From the NCBI GenBank assembly GCA_964458705.1, contig CAYWKD010000016.1, positions 1 through 64,000 on the forward strand: 64,000 bases of DNA, read 5' to 3'. The notes beneath the pieces are model-generated. The model searched no databases. It was not told where the DNA came from and saw nothing but the letters and a program-made list of their open reading frames with translations. The translations under genes were made by a program, and so were the position numbers. Source of the stretch: JAAUTG01 sp964458705. Lineage in GTDB: Bacteria > Bacteroidota > Bacteroidia > Chitinophagales > Saprospiraceae. Of the stretch, positions 28,150 through 36,981 are shown in pieces (the first letter of the stretch is position 1; each line of letters opens with the position of its first letter).

Positions 28150-29619
28150 TCACTTCACTGGTCCTAGAAAGGAAGTGGTTACTACATCAATCACTTCACC
28201 CTCTGATAGCACTTCTACTTTTATTTTATTTTTCCGTCCATCCAGCTTATCCTTAGGCAACTGAATAAATAATGCTCCTTCCGTTATGTCAGACTTTTTT
28301 GCCATTGGAACTTCACCTACCAATTTTACACTACCGTAACTTGTTAGCAATCTAAATTCAACAGGAAATTCTTTTGCTGTTTTATTAATAATTTGATAAT
28401 TATATAAATTGCTGACAGTAGTTTCATCTACTTCTTGATACAACATTCCCGGTGTACGCAGCAGTAAGGCTTCTACATCTGTCCTGCTAGAAATCAAAAA
28501 AGCTTGCACACCTAATAATATAACTAAAAATGCAGAATAGGCAATTACACGAGGGGTGAAAATCTTCTTACGTCCCTGCTCAATGCCATTGAATGAGTCA
28601 TATCGAATCAATCCACGATCTTTACCTACCTTATCCATAATTTCATCACAGGCATCAATACAAGCTGTACAGTTGATACATTCTAGCTGCGTACCATTTC
28701 TGATATCAATTCCTGTCGGACAAACTCGCACACACAAGCCACAGGCTACACAATCTCCTTGTTTTTGCTGAATCGTTTCTACCGGATTTGCTAGTGCCAC
28801 TCCATCCGCACTCAATGCCAGAGCAGGAGCTATTTCCTTTTCTTTTGTTTTTTTAATTTTTCCTCTCGGCTCTCCTCTCACATGGTCATAATGTACAACA
28901 ATCGAATTATTATCTAACAATACGCTTTGCATTCTCCCGTAAGGGCAAATAGCAATACATACTTGTTCGCGCATGTAGGAAAAAACAAAATAGAATGCAA
29001 AAGAGAAAATAATCATTGTTATAAAGCCTTGCCAGTTTTCTGAAACTGGGGAAGTTGCTAACTTAACGACCTCATCAGAGCCTATAATCCAAGCTAGAAA
29101 AGTATTAGCGACTAGGACTGCAATAACAAAGAAAATTACTTGCTTGCTTACTTTTTTAAATATTTTATCGGTTGTCCAAGGAGCTTTATTCAATCTTCGT
29201 TGTGCATTAGCATCTCCTTCTATCCAATACTCTATTTTGCGATAGACCATTTCCATAAAAATAGTCTGAGGACAAAACCAACCACAGAAAACTCGCCCAA
29301 ATACTACTGTGAATAGGACAATGAAAACCATGAAAGTTAGCATTGCCAACACAAATAAATAGAAATCTTGCGGTGCAAAATGGATACCAAACAATATAAA
29401 ATTTCGCGCTAAAACATCAAATAAAAACAATGGGTCACCATTTATTTTTATCCAAGGCATTCCAAATAGAAAGGCTAATAATACATAACTCAGATAGGTG
29501 CGCCATTTAAAAAAGCGACCACTCACTTTTTTAGGATAAATCCACTTCCGCTTTCCGTCTTTATCTACTGTAGCTATAGAGTCTCTGAACTCCTCTGTAT
29601 CATATATTTCTTCGTACAT
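28150..29619 (-). CDS. ccoG: Cytochrome c oxidase accessory protein CcoG (FixG/RdxA family)
   Basis: CcoG is an inner-membrane iron-sulfur protein that reduces copper for cbb3 oxidase assembly. The 489-residue protein has an N-terminal cytoplasmic segment, several helices with the NapH-like FGRVFCGWFCPQTIFMEM motif, and a 2[4Fe-4S] ferredoxin domain (about 286-333) with CVACGLCVRVCP and CINCTACIDACDE. A C-terminal Ig-like periplasmic domain follows the last helix (about 370-390). All cluster cysteines are present. It lies between ccoP and fixH on the same strand; the 160-bp gap upstream holds an inverted repeat and may contain a terminator or a second promoter. Confidence 0.95.
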   Translation of the reverse strand: MYEEIYDTEEFRDSIATVDKDGKRKWIYPKKVSGRFFKWRTYLSYVLLAFLFGMPWIKINGDPLFLFDVLARNFILFGIHFAPQDFYLFVLAMLTFMVFIVLFTVVFGRVFCGWFCPQTIFMEMVYRKIEYWIEGDANAQRRLNKAPWTTDKIFKKVSKQVIFFVIAVLVANTFLAWIIGSDEVVKLATSPVSENWQGFITMIIFSFAFYFVFSYMREQVCIAICPYGRMQSVLLDNNSIVVHYDHVRGEPRGKIKKTKEKEIAPALALSADGVALANPVETIQQKQGDCVACGLCVRVCPTGIDIRNGTQLECINCTACIDACDEIMDKVGKDRGLIRYDSFNGIEQGRKKIFTPRVIAYSAFLVILLGVQAFLISSRTDVEALLLRTPGMLYQEVDETTVSNLYNYQIINKTAKEFPVEFRLLTSYGSVKLVGEVPMAKKSDITEGALFIQLPKDKLDGRKNKIKVEVLSEGEVIDVVTTSFLGPVK

Positions 29620-29738
29620 GAGTATTGAGATTTTGAATATTTATTTCTTGTGGAGTGTTAAAACAACAATCTGATTTTCACTTTAAAATTGAGGAAAATT
29701 TTGGCGTTAATTGGTGATCTCTGTTACTTAACAGCTTG

Positions 29739-29772
29739 ATGTTGGATATTGAACCGAATCAACATCCAACAT
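29739..29772. terminator. Inverted repeat between ccoP and ccoG
   Basis: ATGTTGGAT (29739-29747) and ATCCAACAT (29764-29772) are 9-bp complementary arms with a 16-nt loop, starting 8 bp beyond the ccoP stop. There is no T-tract, so it may be a processing or stabilising hairpin rather than a true terminator. Confidence 0.4.
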
Positions 29773-29779
29773 TCATTAT

Positions 29780-30727
29780 TTAATTAACCATTCCTATCAT
29801 TTTGCTTTCCTCTGTCTTCGTTGAATCACTATCCATTGTTTCTGCTGCTTGCGGTTGGTAAAGCTCCCCTTCTGGCTCTTTTGCATTTGGAGGATTTGTA
29901 CCTTCCAATGTCTTGATGAAACTCGTTAGTTGTAGCATCTCATTAGGGTTCATCTGAGCTTGCCAGGCAATCATTCCTTTTTCTGGTACACCGTACTTGA
30001 TAGTTTTGAAAATATCTTTGACGCCGCCACCATGTATCCAGTATTTGTCTGTTAAATTAGGTCCAACACCACCTTCTCCTAATTGACCGTGACAAGCAGC
30101 ACACTTTGCCTTGAAGGAAGTTTGACCAATTGCCAATTGGGCTTCCTCTGTAATCATTTCTGCATTCGTCTCATCAATTAAATTAGCTTGAGATGCTAGA
30201 TATTTTTTCTTTGCTTCCTCTGCTTGCTCCATTTGCTGTGCATATTGTTCGGAGGAACTCAAGCCGTAATCTGTGAAGTGATAATAAGTTAGATAAATCC
30301 CTGCAAAAAGAATAGTCATGTAGAACATAGCTACCCACCAAGGTGGAAGGCTGTTATCCAATTCGCGAATGCCATCGTAATTATGGTCTAGCATGACATC
30401 CCGCTCACGCTCGACAGGTACTGCTTTTGTCCAACGTTTCATTAAGCGTTCCCAGTAGGATTGTTTTTCAAGCATTCCTGCTTTTTCAAATCCCGCTTCA
30501 CCGTGTTCTTGAATTAACTGTATTTTTTGAGCGTCCATTATCATACTATTCATGCGTAAAATGCCCCAAAACCCAGCTAGTATGCCTACAATCCCTAACA
30601 GTAAAATCATATCTCCCATGATACGCTCTACTAAATGTGGATCACTTGCTTGTGAATAGGCAGCTACCGTAGATATAATTACTAGCACTGCCACTAAAAA
30701 TAGATTATTATATTTTTTAATGCTCAT
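29780..30727 (-). CDS. ccoP: cbb3-type cytochrome c oxidase subunit III
   Basis: CcoP carries electrons to the catalytic subunit of the cbb3 oxidase. The 315-residue protein has an N-terminal helix, a second helix (about 35-60), a segment with a third helix (NSLPPWWVAMFYMTILFAG, about 126-144), the conserved DNSLPPWW entry, and a cytochrome c domain with CAACHGQ near residue 209. GMIAWQAQM supplies the axial Met region. Only one CxxCH motif is visible, while proteobacterial CcoP has two. The gene overlaps the ccoQ-like gene by 11 bp, indicating coupled translation. Confidence in identity is high. Confidence 0.95.
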   Translation of the reverse strand: MSIKKYNNLFLVAVLVIISTVAAYSQASDPHLVERIMGDMILLLGIVGILAGFWGILRMNSMIMDAQKIQLIQEHGEAGFEKAGMLEKQSYWERLMKRWTKAVPVERERDVMLDHNYDGIRELDNSLPPWWVAMFYMTILFAGIYLTYYHFTDYGLSSSEQYAQQMEQAEEAKKKYLASQANLIDETNAEMITEEAQLAIGQTSFKAKCAACHGQLGEGGVGPNLTDKYWIHGGGVKDIFKTIKYGVPEKGMIAWQAQMNPNEMLQLTSFIKTLEGTNPPNAKEPEGELYQPQAAETMDSDSTKTEESKMIGMVN

Positions 30728-30914
30728 TATTTTTCGTTTCAGATGTTAAAGAATCGTCGCCTTCCAATGGAAGGCTTGCCATTTTTTGGATGAATTTTTT
30801 GTCGCTTCGCATCGCCATGAAAACCGTGATGCTAAAGACGGTGAAAAACGTCAATAAAGAAAATAATGCCATCCAATTGATGTTTCCTGTTTGTTCTAAT
30901 ATGTGTTTATACAT
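30717..30914 (-). CDS. ccoQ: CcoQ-like small membrane subunit
   Basis: This 65-residue protein has one membrane helix (about 13-34, ALFSLLTFFTVFSITVFMAM) followed by a charged cytoplasmic tail. Its size, topology and position between ccoNO and ccoP fit CcoQ, the small stabilising subunit of cbb3 oxidase. The sequence is too short for a firm family match. It overlaps ccoP by 11 bp and follows ccoNO by about 80 bp. Confidence 0.75.
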   Translation of the reverse strand: MYKHILEQTGNINWMALFSLLTFFTVFSITVFMAMRSDKKFIQKMASLPLEGDDSLTSETKNNEH

Positions 30915-30995
30915 TTTTATTGGTATGGAGTAGAGTGCAATTGGTGGAAAATAAATTATTCACTTTCCACCAGTCGCACTCTACGAGTTAACTAA

Positions 30996-33131
30996 TCAAT
31001 TTGCTGCTTGTGGCTTCGGCTTGATGTCTGTACCTAAGCGTTGTAGATAAGCAATCAATGCCACAATTTCTTTATCTACTAGTCCTTCTTGTTCAATGCC
31101 GTCCTTATTTAAACTTTCTGCTATTTGCTGTGCTTGCTCTTTCAAATCTGCTACGGCCTCGTCTGCATATCCTTCTGGATAAGGTGTTTTAAGTGCTTGT
31201 AGCGTTTTGATTTTTGCTGCTGTGTAGTCTGTATTCAAGTCATCTCGTATTAACCAAGGATAGGGTGGCATAATTGAGCCCGGCGACATACTTTGCGGAT
31301 CGAGCATATGATTGTAATGCCAGCTATCAGGATATTTTCCACCTAAGCGATGCAAATCCGGACCTGTACGCTTTGATCCCCAAAGGAATGGACGATCATA
31401 AATAAATTCTCCAGATTTAGAGTATTCCCCATAACGTTCTGTTTCTGAACGGAATGGACGCACTATTTGAGAATGACAACCCATGCAGCCTTCACGAATA
31501 TAAATATCTCGACCTTCTAGCTCAAGTGGCGTGTATGGCTGGACAGAGGCAATTTTTGGTACATTTTCATCTACTAGTAACATTGGGAAAATTTCTACTA
31601 GCCCACCAATTAAGATTACGATTGCTGAACCAATTAACATTTGAACTGGACGACGCTCAATCCATCTGTGCCAGTGTTCACCTTTGTGTGCACCTGCAAG
31701 ACGTTCACGGGCTGGTGCTTCTGCCGCTTCGTATTTTTCTAGTTTACCAGAACGAGCTGTTTTTACTAGGTTATAAACCATCACGATTACACCTGCAAAA
31801 TAGAGTGTTCCACCTAAAGCACGCATGGCATACATGGGAAGAATTTGAGTTACTGTTTCTAGGAAGTTGCCATATTTCAAGAAACCATCCGCAGTGAACT
31901 CTTTCCACATTAGACTCTGCGTCCATCCTGCCCAATAAAGTGGAATAGCGTAAAATAAGATACCGATTGTACCAATCCAAAAATGGGCATTGGCTAACTT
32001 GGTTGAGTATAGTTTTGTGTTAAAAATGCGAGGCATTAACCAATATAACACACCGAAGGTCAACATACCATTCCAACCTAGCGTACCTACGTGGACGTGA
32101 CCGATTGTCCAGTCAGTAAAGTGACTAATAGCGTTGACCGATTTGATGGAAAGCATCGGACCTTCAAATGTTGACATACCGTAGGCGGTTACGGCAACTA
32201 CCATAAACTTTAAGATGGGGTCTTGTCGTACTCTATCCCATGCACCGCGAAGCGTCAATAATCCATTCAGCATACCACCCCAAGATGGTGCAATCAACAT
32301 AATAGAAAAGACTGTACCTAAAGACTGCGCCCAGTCAGGGAGCGATGTATAAAGTAAATGGTGAGGCCCTGCCCATATGTAAATAAAGATTAACGCCCAA
32401 AAATGTATAATTGAAAGCCTGTAGGAATACACTGGACGATTAGCTGCTTTTGGCAAATAGTAATACATCAATCCTAAATAAGGTGTAGTTAGGAAAAATG
32501 CAACTGCATTGTGGCCATACCACCATTGAACTAGAGCATCCTGCACTCCTGCGAATACTGGATAACTTTTTGTTAAATTAACAGGAATTTCCAAGTTGTT
32601 ACCGATGTGAAGCACCGTTACTGTAATCCAAGTAGCAATGTAGAACCAGATAGCCACATACAAATGGTTCTCACGACGCTTTAGTATAGTACCAAACATA
32701 TTGATACCAAATATTACCCAAATTACTGCAATTGCAATATCAATAGGCCACTCTAATTCTGCATACTCATGCGAACTAGTAATACCTAATGGCAGCGTTA
32801 CGGCAGCCGCTAAAATAATGGATTGCCACCCCCAGAAATGAATGTTGGAGAGGGCTTTACTGTACATGGGAGCTTTCAACAAACGTTGAAGGGAGTAATA
32901 GACTCCCATAAAAATACCGTTACCCACGAATGCAAAAATGGCTGCATTGGTGTGCAACGGTCGAATGCGACCGAATGTCGTTGGCGCAAAGCCTAAATTT
33001 AATTCTGGGAAAACCAATTGAAATGCTGCCCAAAGTCCTACCAGCATTCCAACAACTCCCCAAATGACAGTTGCCCATGCGAAATTTCGCACGATGACGT
33101 TGTCGTAATGAAATTGTTCAATTTTTGCCAT
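30996..33131 (-). CDS. ccoNO: Fused cbb3 cytochrome oxidase subunits I and II
   Basis: The 711-residue protein joins CcoN (about 1-475) and CcoO (about 500-711). CcoN is the 12-helix haem-copper catalytic subunit that reduces O2 to water and pumps protons. Its metal ligands are seen in RPLHTNAAIFAF, QWWYGHNAVAFFLTTP, AGPHHLLYTSLPDW and FTDWTIGHVHVGTLGWNG, read here in parts. The CcoO part has a membrane anchor and a cytochrome c site GCMGCHSQ near residue 548, with the LDPQSMSPGSIMPPYPWL segment giving the axial Met. The fusion is common in Bacteroidota. It is the second gene of the cluster after ccoS, with a 53-bp gap. Confidence 0.97.
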   Translation of the reverse strand: MAKIEQFHYDNVIVRNFAWATVIWGVVGMLVGLWAAFQLVFPELNLGFAPTTFGRIRPLHTNAAIFAFVGNGIFMGVYYSLQRLLKAPMYSKALSNIHFWGWQSIILAAAVTLPLGITSSHEYAELEWPIDIAIAVIWVIFGINMFGTILKRRENHLYVAIWFYIATWITVTVLHIGNNLEIPVNLTKSYPVFAGVQDALVQWWYGHNAVAFFLTTPYLGLMYYYLPKAANRPVYSYRLSIIHFWALIFIYIWAGPHHLLYTSLPDWAQSLGTVFSIMLIAPSWGGMLNGLLTLRGAWDRVRQDPILKFMVVAVTAYGMSTFEGPMLSIKSVNAISHFTDWTIGHVHVGTLGWNGMLTFGVLYWLMPRIFNTKLYSTKLANAHFWIGTIGILFYAIPLYWAGWTQSLMWKEFTADGFLKYGNFLETVTQILPMYAMRALGGTLYFAGVIVMVYNLVKTARSGKLEKYEAAEAPARERLAGAHKGEHWHRWIERRPVQMLIGSAIVILIGGLVEIFPMLLVDENVPKIASVQPYTPLELEGRDIYIREGCMGCHSQIVRPFRSETERYGEYSKSGEFIYDRPFLWGSKRTGPDLHRLGGKYPDSWHYNHMLDPQSMSPGSIMPPYPWLIRDDLNTDYTAAKIKTLQALKTPYPEGYADEAVADLKEQAQQIAESLNKDGIEQEGLVDKEIVALIAYLQRLGTDIKPKPQAAN

Positions 33132-33184
33132 AAGTTATTGAATTTTAGATGTTGTCAGAATGAAGTGAGTCAATCGAGAGAAAC

Positions 33185-33343
33185 TCATTTTGAATCATTT
33201 TTTGTTTGTTCATCCAATAAAATTCTTACGGAAGGAGTATAGTCATCCTCGTACTGTCCTGAGCGCACTGCCCAAAAAAATGCTGCTAAAAAGCCCAATG
33301 CTATGATTAAGCTGACAATAATAAGAGCGAAAATGATAATCAT
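33185..33343 (-). CDS. ccoS: cbb3 oxidase maturation protein CcoS
   Basis: This 52-residue gene runs from ATG at 33343 to TGA at 33185. The protein begins with one membrane helix (MIIIFALIIVSLIIALGF), then the family hallmark FWAVRSGQYEDDYTP and a short polar tail. CcoS is required for cofactor insertion into cbb3 oxidase. It is the first gene of the minus-strand cbb3 cluster. A GGAGGAG stretch about 17 bp before the start may help ribosome binding. Palindromes at 33412-33447 lie upstream. Confidence 0.93.
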   Translation of the reverse strand: MIIIFALIIVSLIIALGFLAAFFWAVRSGQYEDDYTPSVRILLDEQTKNDSK

Positions 33344-33411
33344 AATTGTTGCGTTTTACTCCTCCGAAAAAGATTTGACTGCAAGGTAATTTCAGCAAAA
33401 GGGTTGGCTTA

Positions 33412-33423
33412 TGACTGATGTCA
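33412..33423. promoter_or_regulatory. Second 4-4-4 palindrome upstream of ccoS
   Basis: TGAC-TGAT-GTCA is a perfect short inverted repeat with four-base spacing. Its centre is 23 bp (about two helical turns) from the centre of the GTGAT-N4-ATCAC site. It could be a second, weaker operator of the same FNR/CRP type. Confidence 0.3.
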
Positions 33424-33433
33424 AGCGAGGTGG

Positions 33434-33447
33434 GTGATTTTTATCAC
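33434..33447. promoter_or_regulatory. FNR/CRP-type palindrome upstream of the cbb3 cluster
   Basis: GTGAT-TTTT-ATCAC is a perfect 5-4-5 inverted repeat centred about 97 bp before the ccoS start. It lies between the otsAB terminator and the cluster. The same core is found at 6803-6816 beside the FixL-like kinase. In many bacteria cbb3 genes are controlled by FNR-family proteins at TTGAT-N4-ATCAA sites, so an oxygen-control site is likely. Confidence 0.6.
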
Positions 33448-33582
33448 ATAATTAATTCGATGTTTAAAAGTGTTTAACGCTACTCTTAATTTGGGTTATA
33501 AAGTCTTAACAAAGACTTATTTGGCGTGGTCTTGATGCAGTAAGTATTTGTATTATTTGGCAATTTTATTGCGTGAGGTATA

Positions 33583-33619
33583 AAAAAGCCCTAGCCTTGA
33601 TAGAAGACTAGGGCTTTTT
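33583..33619 (-). terminator. Bidirectional-looking rho-independent terminator of otsAB
   Basis: AAAAAGCCCTAG and CTAGGGCTTTTT form a perfect 12-bp stem with a 13-nt loop, with A- and T-tracts on the outer sides. It begins 65 bp beyond the otsAB stop on the minus strand and insulates the cbb3 cluster. Confidence 0.9.
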
Positions 33620-33683
33620 GCTATTTAAGAAAGGAGGTATTCGTCACGGAAGTATTGATCCTAATGAGTTAGTACTTCTAATA

Positions 33684-35858
33684 CTACTCTGCTAATCGCT
33701 TCAATAATGCACGCACATCCTCCACATTAAGTAAATTAAATTTGGCATCTGTTTTAGCTAATCCAACTTTGATGGTGTAAGCATGCTCGGGCATTGCATT
33801 AAAAGTGTCTTCATCGGTGTGATCGTCTCCAATTGCAAAAATAAAGTCATAGTTGCTTGCACTTAGCCAATTGGAAATGGCTTTTCCCTTATTAACTCCT
33901 GCATTTTTAATTTCTACTACTTTATTGCCTTCTAGCACTTGCAAGTCCAAGTTTGCGATCAGATAGCGGAGCACGTCGCGAAATTCTCTTACTCTCTTTT
34001 CTCCTAAGTCCCTATCAATATTTCGATAGTGCCAAGCGACAGAGTATTGTTTTTCTTCGATGAAAGAACCAGGTGTTCGCTCTACTAAGTTTTCTAATAA
34101 AGTTCGGATTTCTGGTTTCCAATCATCGCGTAAGCCTTGAGATTGATACCACTTATCTTGATGTTTCATCCAAACACCATGCTCGGCGGAGAAATCTGTA
34201 CCAATATGACCTAACCAACTTTCTAGCGTTTCTCGGTCTCTGCCACTACTCACTACTACATTATTTTGAGGTTTTGCGTGAAGCCTAGCGATTATATCAA
34301 GTAATTCTTCATCTGGCATAACAGCTTGTGGATCAATGTGAAAATTCATCATTGTGCCATCATAGTCTAGCACTAGCAAACGGTTCTGAGCATTTTGATA
34401 GGCTTGTACTAGCTTTTCTTGCTCTTCTTGGTTTAATAAATTTGTACGGCTTTCATTTTGTTTGTTCATTAATTTTATTTGTTCATTCATAAATGTATTA
34501 GCCCAATGCTTCACGTTGTACTTCTTTAATTTCTTCTGCATTTCTTCTAAGCGATAGGCTTGCTCCTCTTCGTCCATCTCTAAGGCTTGTATGATGGCGT
34601 TGACCATATCATTTAGATCCATCGGATTGATCGTAATTGCCTCTATCAATTCATTGGCAGCACCAGCCATTTCACTCAAAATTAGTACTCCACGTTTGTT
34701 CTGTTCTTTGCTAGCTACGTACTCTTTAGCTACCAGATTCATTCCATCACGAATAGGGGTAATCATAGCTATATCCGCTAGTTCATAAAGTGTGGTCAAT
34801 TCATGGAAATTAACAGAGCGATACAAATACTTAATAGGTGTCCAGTCAAAGCCTCCAAATTGACTATTAACCTCTCCACAAAGTACATCAACAGTATGTT
34901 TTAAATCTTGATATTGATCTACGCCAGAGCGAGAAGGCACAACAATCATGACGAGTGAAACTTTTCTATGATATTCAGGATGACGCTCAAGAAAGCGAGC
35001 AAATGCTTTTATTCGTTGCGGGATTCCTTTAGTGTAATCCAAGCGATCTACGGAAAGTATTAATCGTTGATTTTGAGCTAGTTTTTTGATAAAGAAGACA
35101 TCATCCTCCTGATCGTCATTTGTGTCAGGAAATGCGTATTTTTCATAGTCAATACCCATTGGGAAGACATCCACATTGACAATTCGGTTGCCTACCTTCA
35201 TTTTTCCAAAGTTATGCTCAAATCCTGTGATACGATAGGCTGCACTTAAAAAATGACGCATATAATTGAATGTGTGGAAGCCAATCTGGTCTGCACCTAG
35301 TACACCATTCAATATTTCTTCCCTCCAAGGCAGGATTCTAAAGATTTCATAGGAAGGAAAGGGAATGTGCAAAAAATAACCAATTGAAATATCGGGGAAG
35401 GCTGCCCTAATCATAGCGGGTAGTAGCATGAGTTGATAATCATGTACCCAAACTAATTCGTCTCCTTTTAATAAAGGTATGACAGCATCTGCAAATTTCT
35501 GATTGGCTTGTTGATAACTGTCCCAGTAAGCATCGCTGTAAGTTGTGTATTGCGTGAAGTAGTGAAAATGAGGCCACAATGTTTTGTTGCTAAACCCTTC
35601 GTAGTAGAGTTTCATATCTTCTTGAGTCAAGAAAACAGGCACTAAATTTTGTTTTTTCAAGTCGGCTCTCACTGATTCGCGCTCCCATTCATCCACAATT
35701 TCTTGTCCAGGCCATCCTACCCATAGTTTATCAAGCGAATCATCAAGGGAGTTTAAGCCCGTTGCAAGACCGCCTGCACTGGGATAATAAATAAGTTTAT
35801 CGGCTGTTTTTTTTATGGTAACAGGCAAACGATTAGAAATAATGACAAGTCGAGACAT
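33684..35858 (-). CDS. otsAB: Bifunctional trehalose-6-phosphate synthase / phosphatase
   Basis: The 724-residue fusion would make trehalose from UDP-glucose and glucose-6-phosphate. The N-terminal GT20 domain (about 1-470) shows the start RLVIISNRLPV, the GGLATGL loop, VWVHDYQLMLLP, the HIPFPSYEIFRILPWRE segment in parts, SVDRLDYTKGIPQRI and RDGMNLVAKEYVA. The C-terminal HAD phosphatase (about 490-724) has the catalytic LLVLDYDGTM, VVSSGRDRETL and AIGDDHTDEDTF. All catalytic motifs are present. Trehalose protects against osmotic and drying stress. The gene is monocistronic with a strong terminator. Confidence 0.97.
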   Translation of the reverse strand: MSRLVIISNRLPVTIKKTADKLIYYPSAGGLATGLNSLDDSLDKLWVGWPGQEIVDEWERESVRADLKKQNLVPVFLTQEDMKLYYEGFSNKTLWPHFHYFTQYTTYSDAYWDSYQQANQKFADAVIPLLKGDELVWVHDYQLMLLPAMIRAAFPDISIGYFLHIPFPSYEIFRILPWREEILNGVLGADQIGFHTFNYMRHFLSAAYRITGFEHNFGKMKVGNRIVNVDVFPMGIDYEKYAFPDTNDDQEDDVFFIKKLAQNQRLILSVDRLDYTKGIPQRIKAFARFLERHPEYHRKVSLVMIVVPSRSGVDQYQDLKHTVDVLCGEVNSQFGGFDWTPIKYLYRSVNFHELTTLYELADIAMITPIRDGMNLVAKEYVASKEQNKRGVLILSEMAGAANELIEAITINPMDLNDMVNAIIQALEMDEEEQAYRLEEMQKKLKKYNVKHWANTFMNEQIKLMNKQNESRTNLLNQEEQEKLVQAYQNAQNRLLVLDYDGTMMNFHIDPQAVMPDEELLDIIARLHAKPQNNVVVSSGRDRETLESWLGHIGTDFSAEHGVWMKHQDKWYQSQGLRDDWKPEIRTLLENLVERTPGSFIEEKQYSVAWHYRNIDRDLGEKRVREFRDVLRYLIANLDLQVLEGNKVVEIKNAGVNKGKAISNWLSASNYDFIFAIGDDHTDEDTFNAMPEHAYTIKVGLAKTDAKFNLLNVEDVRALLKRLAE

Positions 35859-36014
35859 AATGAATGATATCTGGTTAGGTGACGCAATAAAATTAGTAAA
35901 AAGGATTGGCTTATGCTAAATTTTAGATTTAAAATTTTTACCAAGCAATGAAAATTGTACGAACATCAGTTGTAAAAGGCTAAGTCAAGACAACTTTTTT
36001 GTAGCATTGCTCGA

Positions 36015-36728
36015 CTAACTCAGACATTTTAGATACTTATGAATCGCTTTTTCTAAACCAAAGTACAAAGCATCAGCGATGAGCGCATGACCAATAGAAA
36101 CCTCTAGTAGATTTTCTACATGACGAGCGTAATACGTCAAGTTATCGAGGTTTAGATCGTGCCCTGCATTAATTCCAACACCTAATTCATTGGCTAATTT
36201 AGCACAGCGAATATGCGGTTCTATTGCTTTAGTAGGATCAACTGCATATTGATGAGCATAATGACCTGTGTAAAATTCAATACGATCTGCACCTACTGCT
36301 TTTGCGCCTTCCACATATTTTTCTTCGGCATCTACAAAGATGGCAACGCGAATATTTCTTTCCTGCAGTTGAGTAGTAATATCTTTCAGGAAGTCATAAT
36401 GTTTGATTGTATCCCATCCACTATCAGAAGTAAGTTGATCGGGGGAGTCTGGCACAAGTGTGCATTGATGAGGAAGATTATCCAGCACCAGTTGCATGAA
36501 TTTGGGAGTTGGATTACCCTCAACGTTAAACTCTGTTTTGATGTTTTCTTTTAAAAGAGGAACATCACTGTATTTGATATGCCGCTCATCGGGGCGTGGA
36601 TGCACCGTAATGCCTTGACCACCAAAGGATTCGCAATCTTTTGCTACTTGAACAAGATTAGGTAGATTGCCACCTCTGGAGTTTCGCAATAATGCGACTT
36701 TATTCACATTTACACTAAGTCTAGTCAT
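36015..36728 (-). CDS. pdxJ: Pyridoxine 5'-phosphate synthase
   Basis: PdxJ condenses 1-deoxyxylulose-5-phosphate with 3-amino-2-oxopropyl phosphate to pyridoxine 5'-phosphate. The protein is about 237 residues from ATG 36728, which matches the family start (LSVNVNKVALLRNSRGG); the longer frame to 36788 adds an unconserved segment. Seen motifs are ITVHPRPDERHI, EFNVEGNP, LVPDSPDQLTSDSGWD, IEFYTGHYA, GVGINAGHDLNLDNL and VSIGHALIADA. The fold is a TIM barrel. It is a single gene divergent from the oxidoreductase at 36982. Confidence 0.96.
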   Translation of the reverse strand: MTRLSVNVNKVALLRNSRGGNLPNLVQVAKDCESFGGQGITVHPRPDERHIKYSDVPLLKENIKTEFNVEGNPTPKFMQLVLDNLPHQCTLVPDSPDQLTSDSGWDTIKHYDFLKDITTQLQERNIRVAIFVDAEEKYVEGAKAVGADRIEFYTGHYAHQYAVDPTKAIEPHIRCAKLANELGVGINAGHDLNLDNLTYYARHVENLLEVSIGHALIADALYFGLEKAIHKYLKCLS

Positions 36729-36981
36729 AGAATGGTTATCGTATTTTATTGACAGTTGCACAAATAATCCAACTGTGCTTTTTAACAATTGCTCGGAATC
36801 AACAGTTCGTGAAGCTACTGGTTTATTGTACTAAAAATGTGATGGAATTTTTTGATGATTAAACTCAAAAAATAAATTGAACGTCAATGAGTGAAAGCAT
36901 ATCTGCTGTTCGGATTTTTTAGTTATTCAACGATTAAAAGTATTGAACCGTTATTATAAAATTCGAGTGATATATTAAGAA

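Larger units (their letters stand above)
33344..33683. other. Intergenic region between otsAB and ccoS
   Basis: The 340-bp gap holds the otsAB terminator (33583-33619), the two palindromes at 33412-33447 and presumably the ccoS promoter. I see no other gene in it. Confidence 0.7.

Noticed and set aside
35918..35937. 8-4-8 inverted repeat AAATTTTA-GATT-TAAAATTT downstream of pdxJ
   Set aside because: Both arms are A/T only and such repeats arise easily in this AT-rich gap; not called as a terminator.
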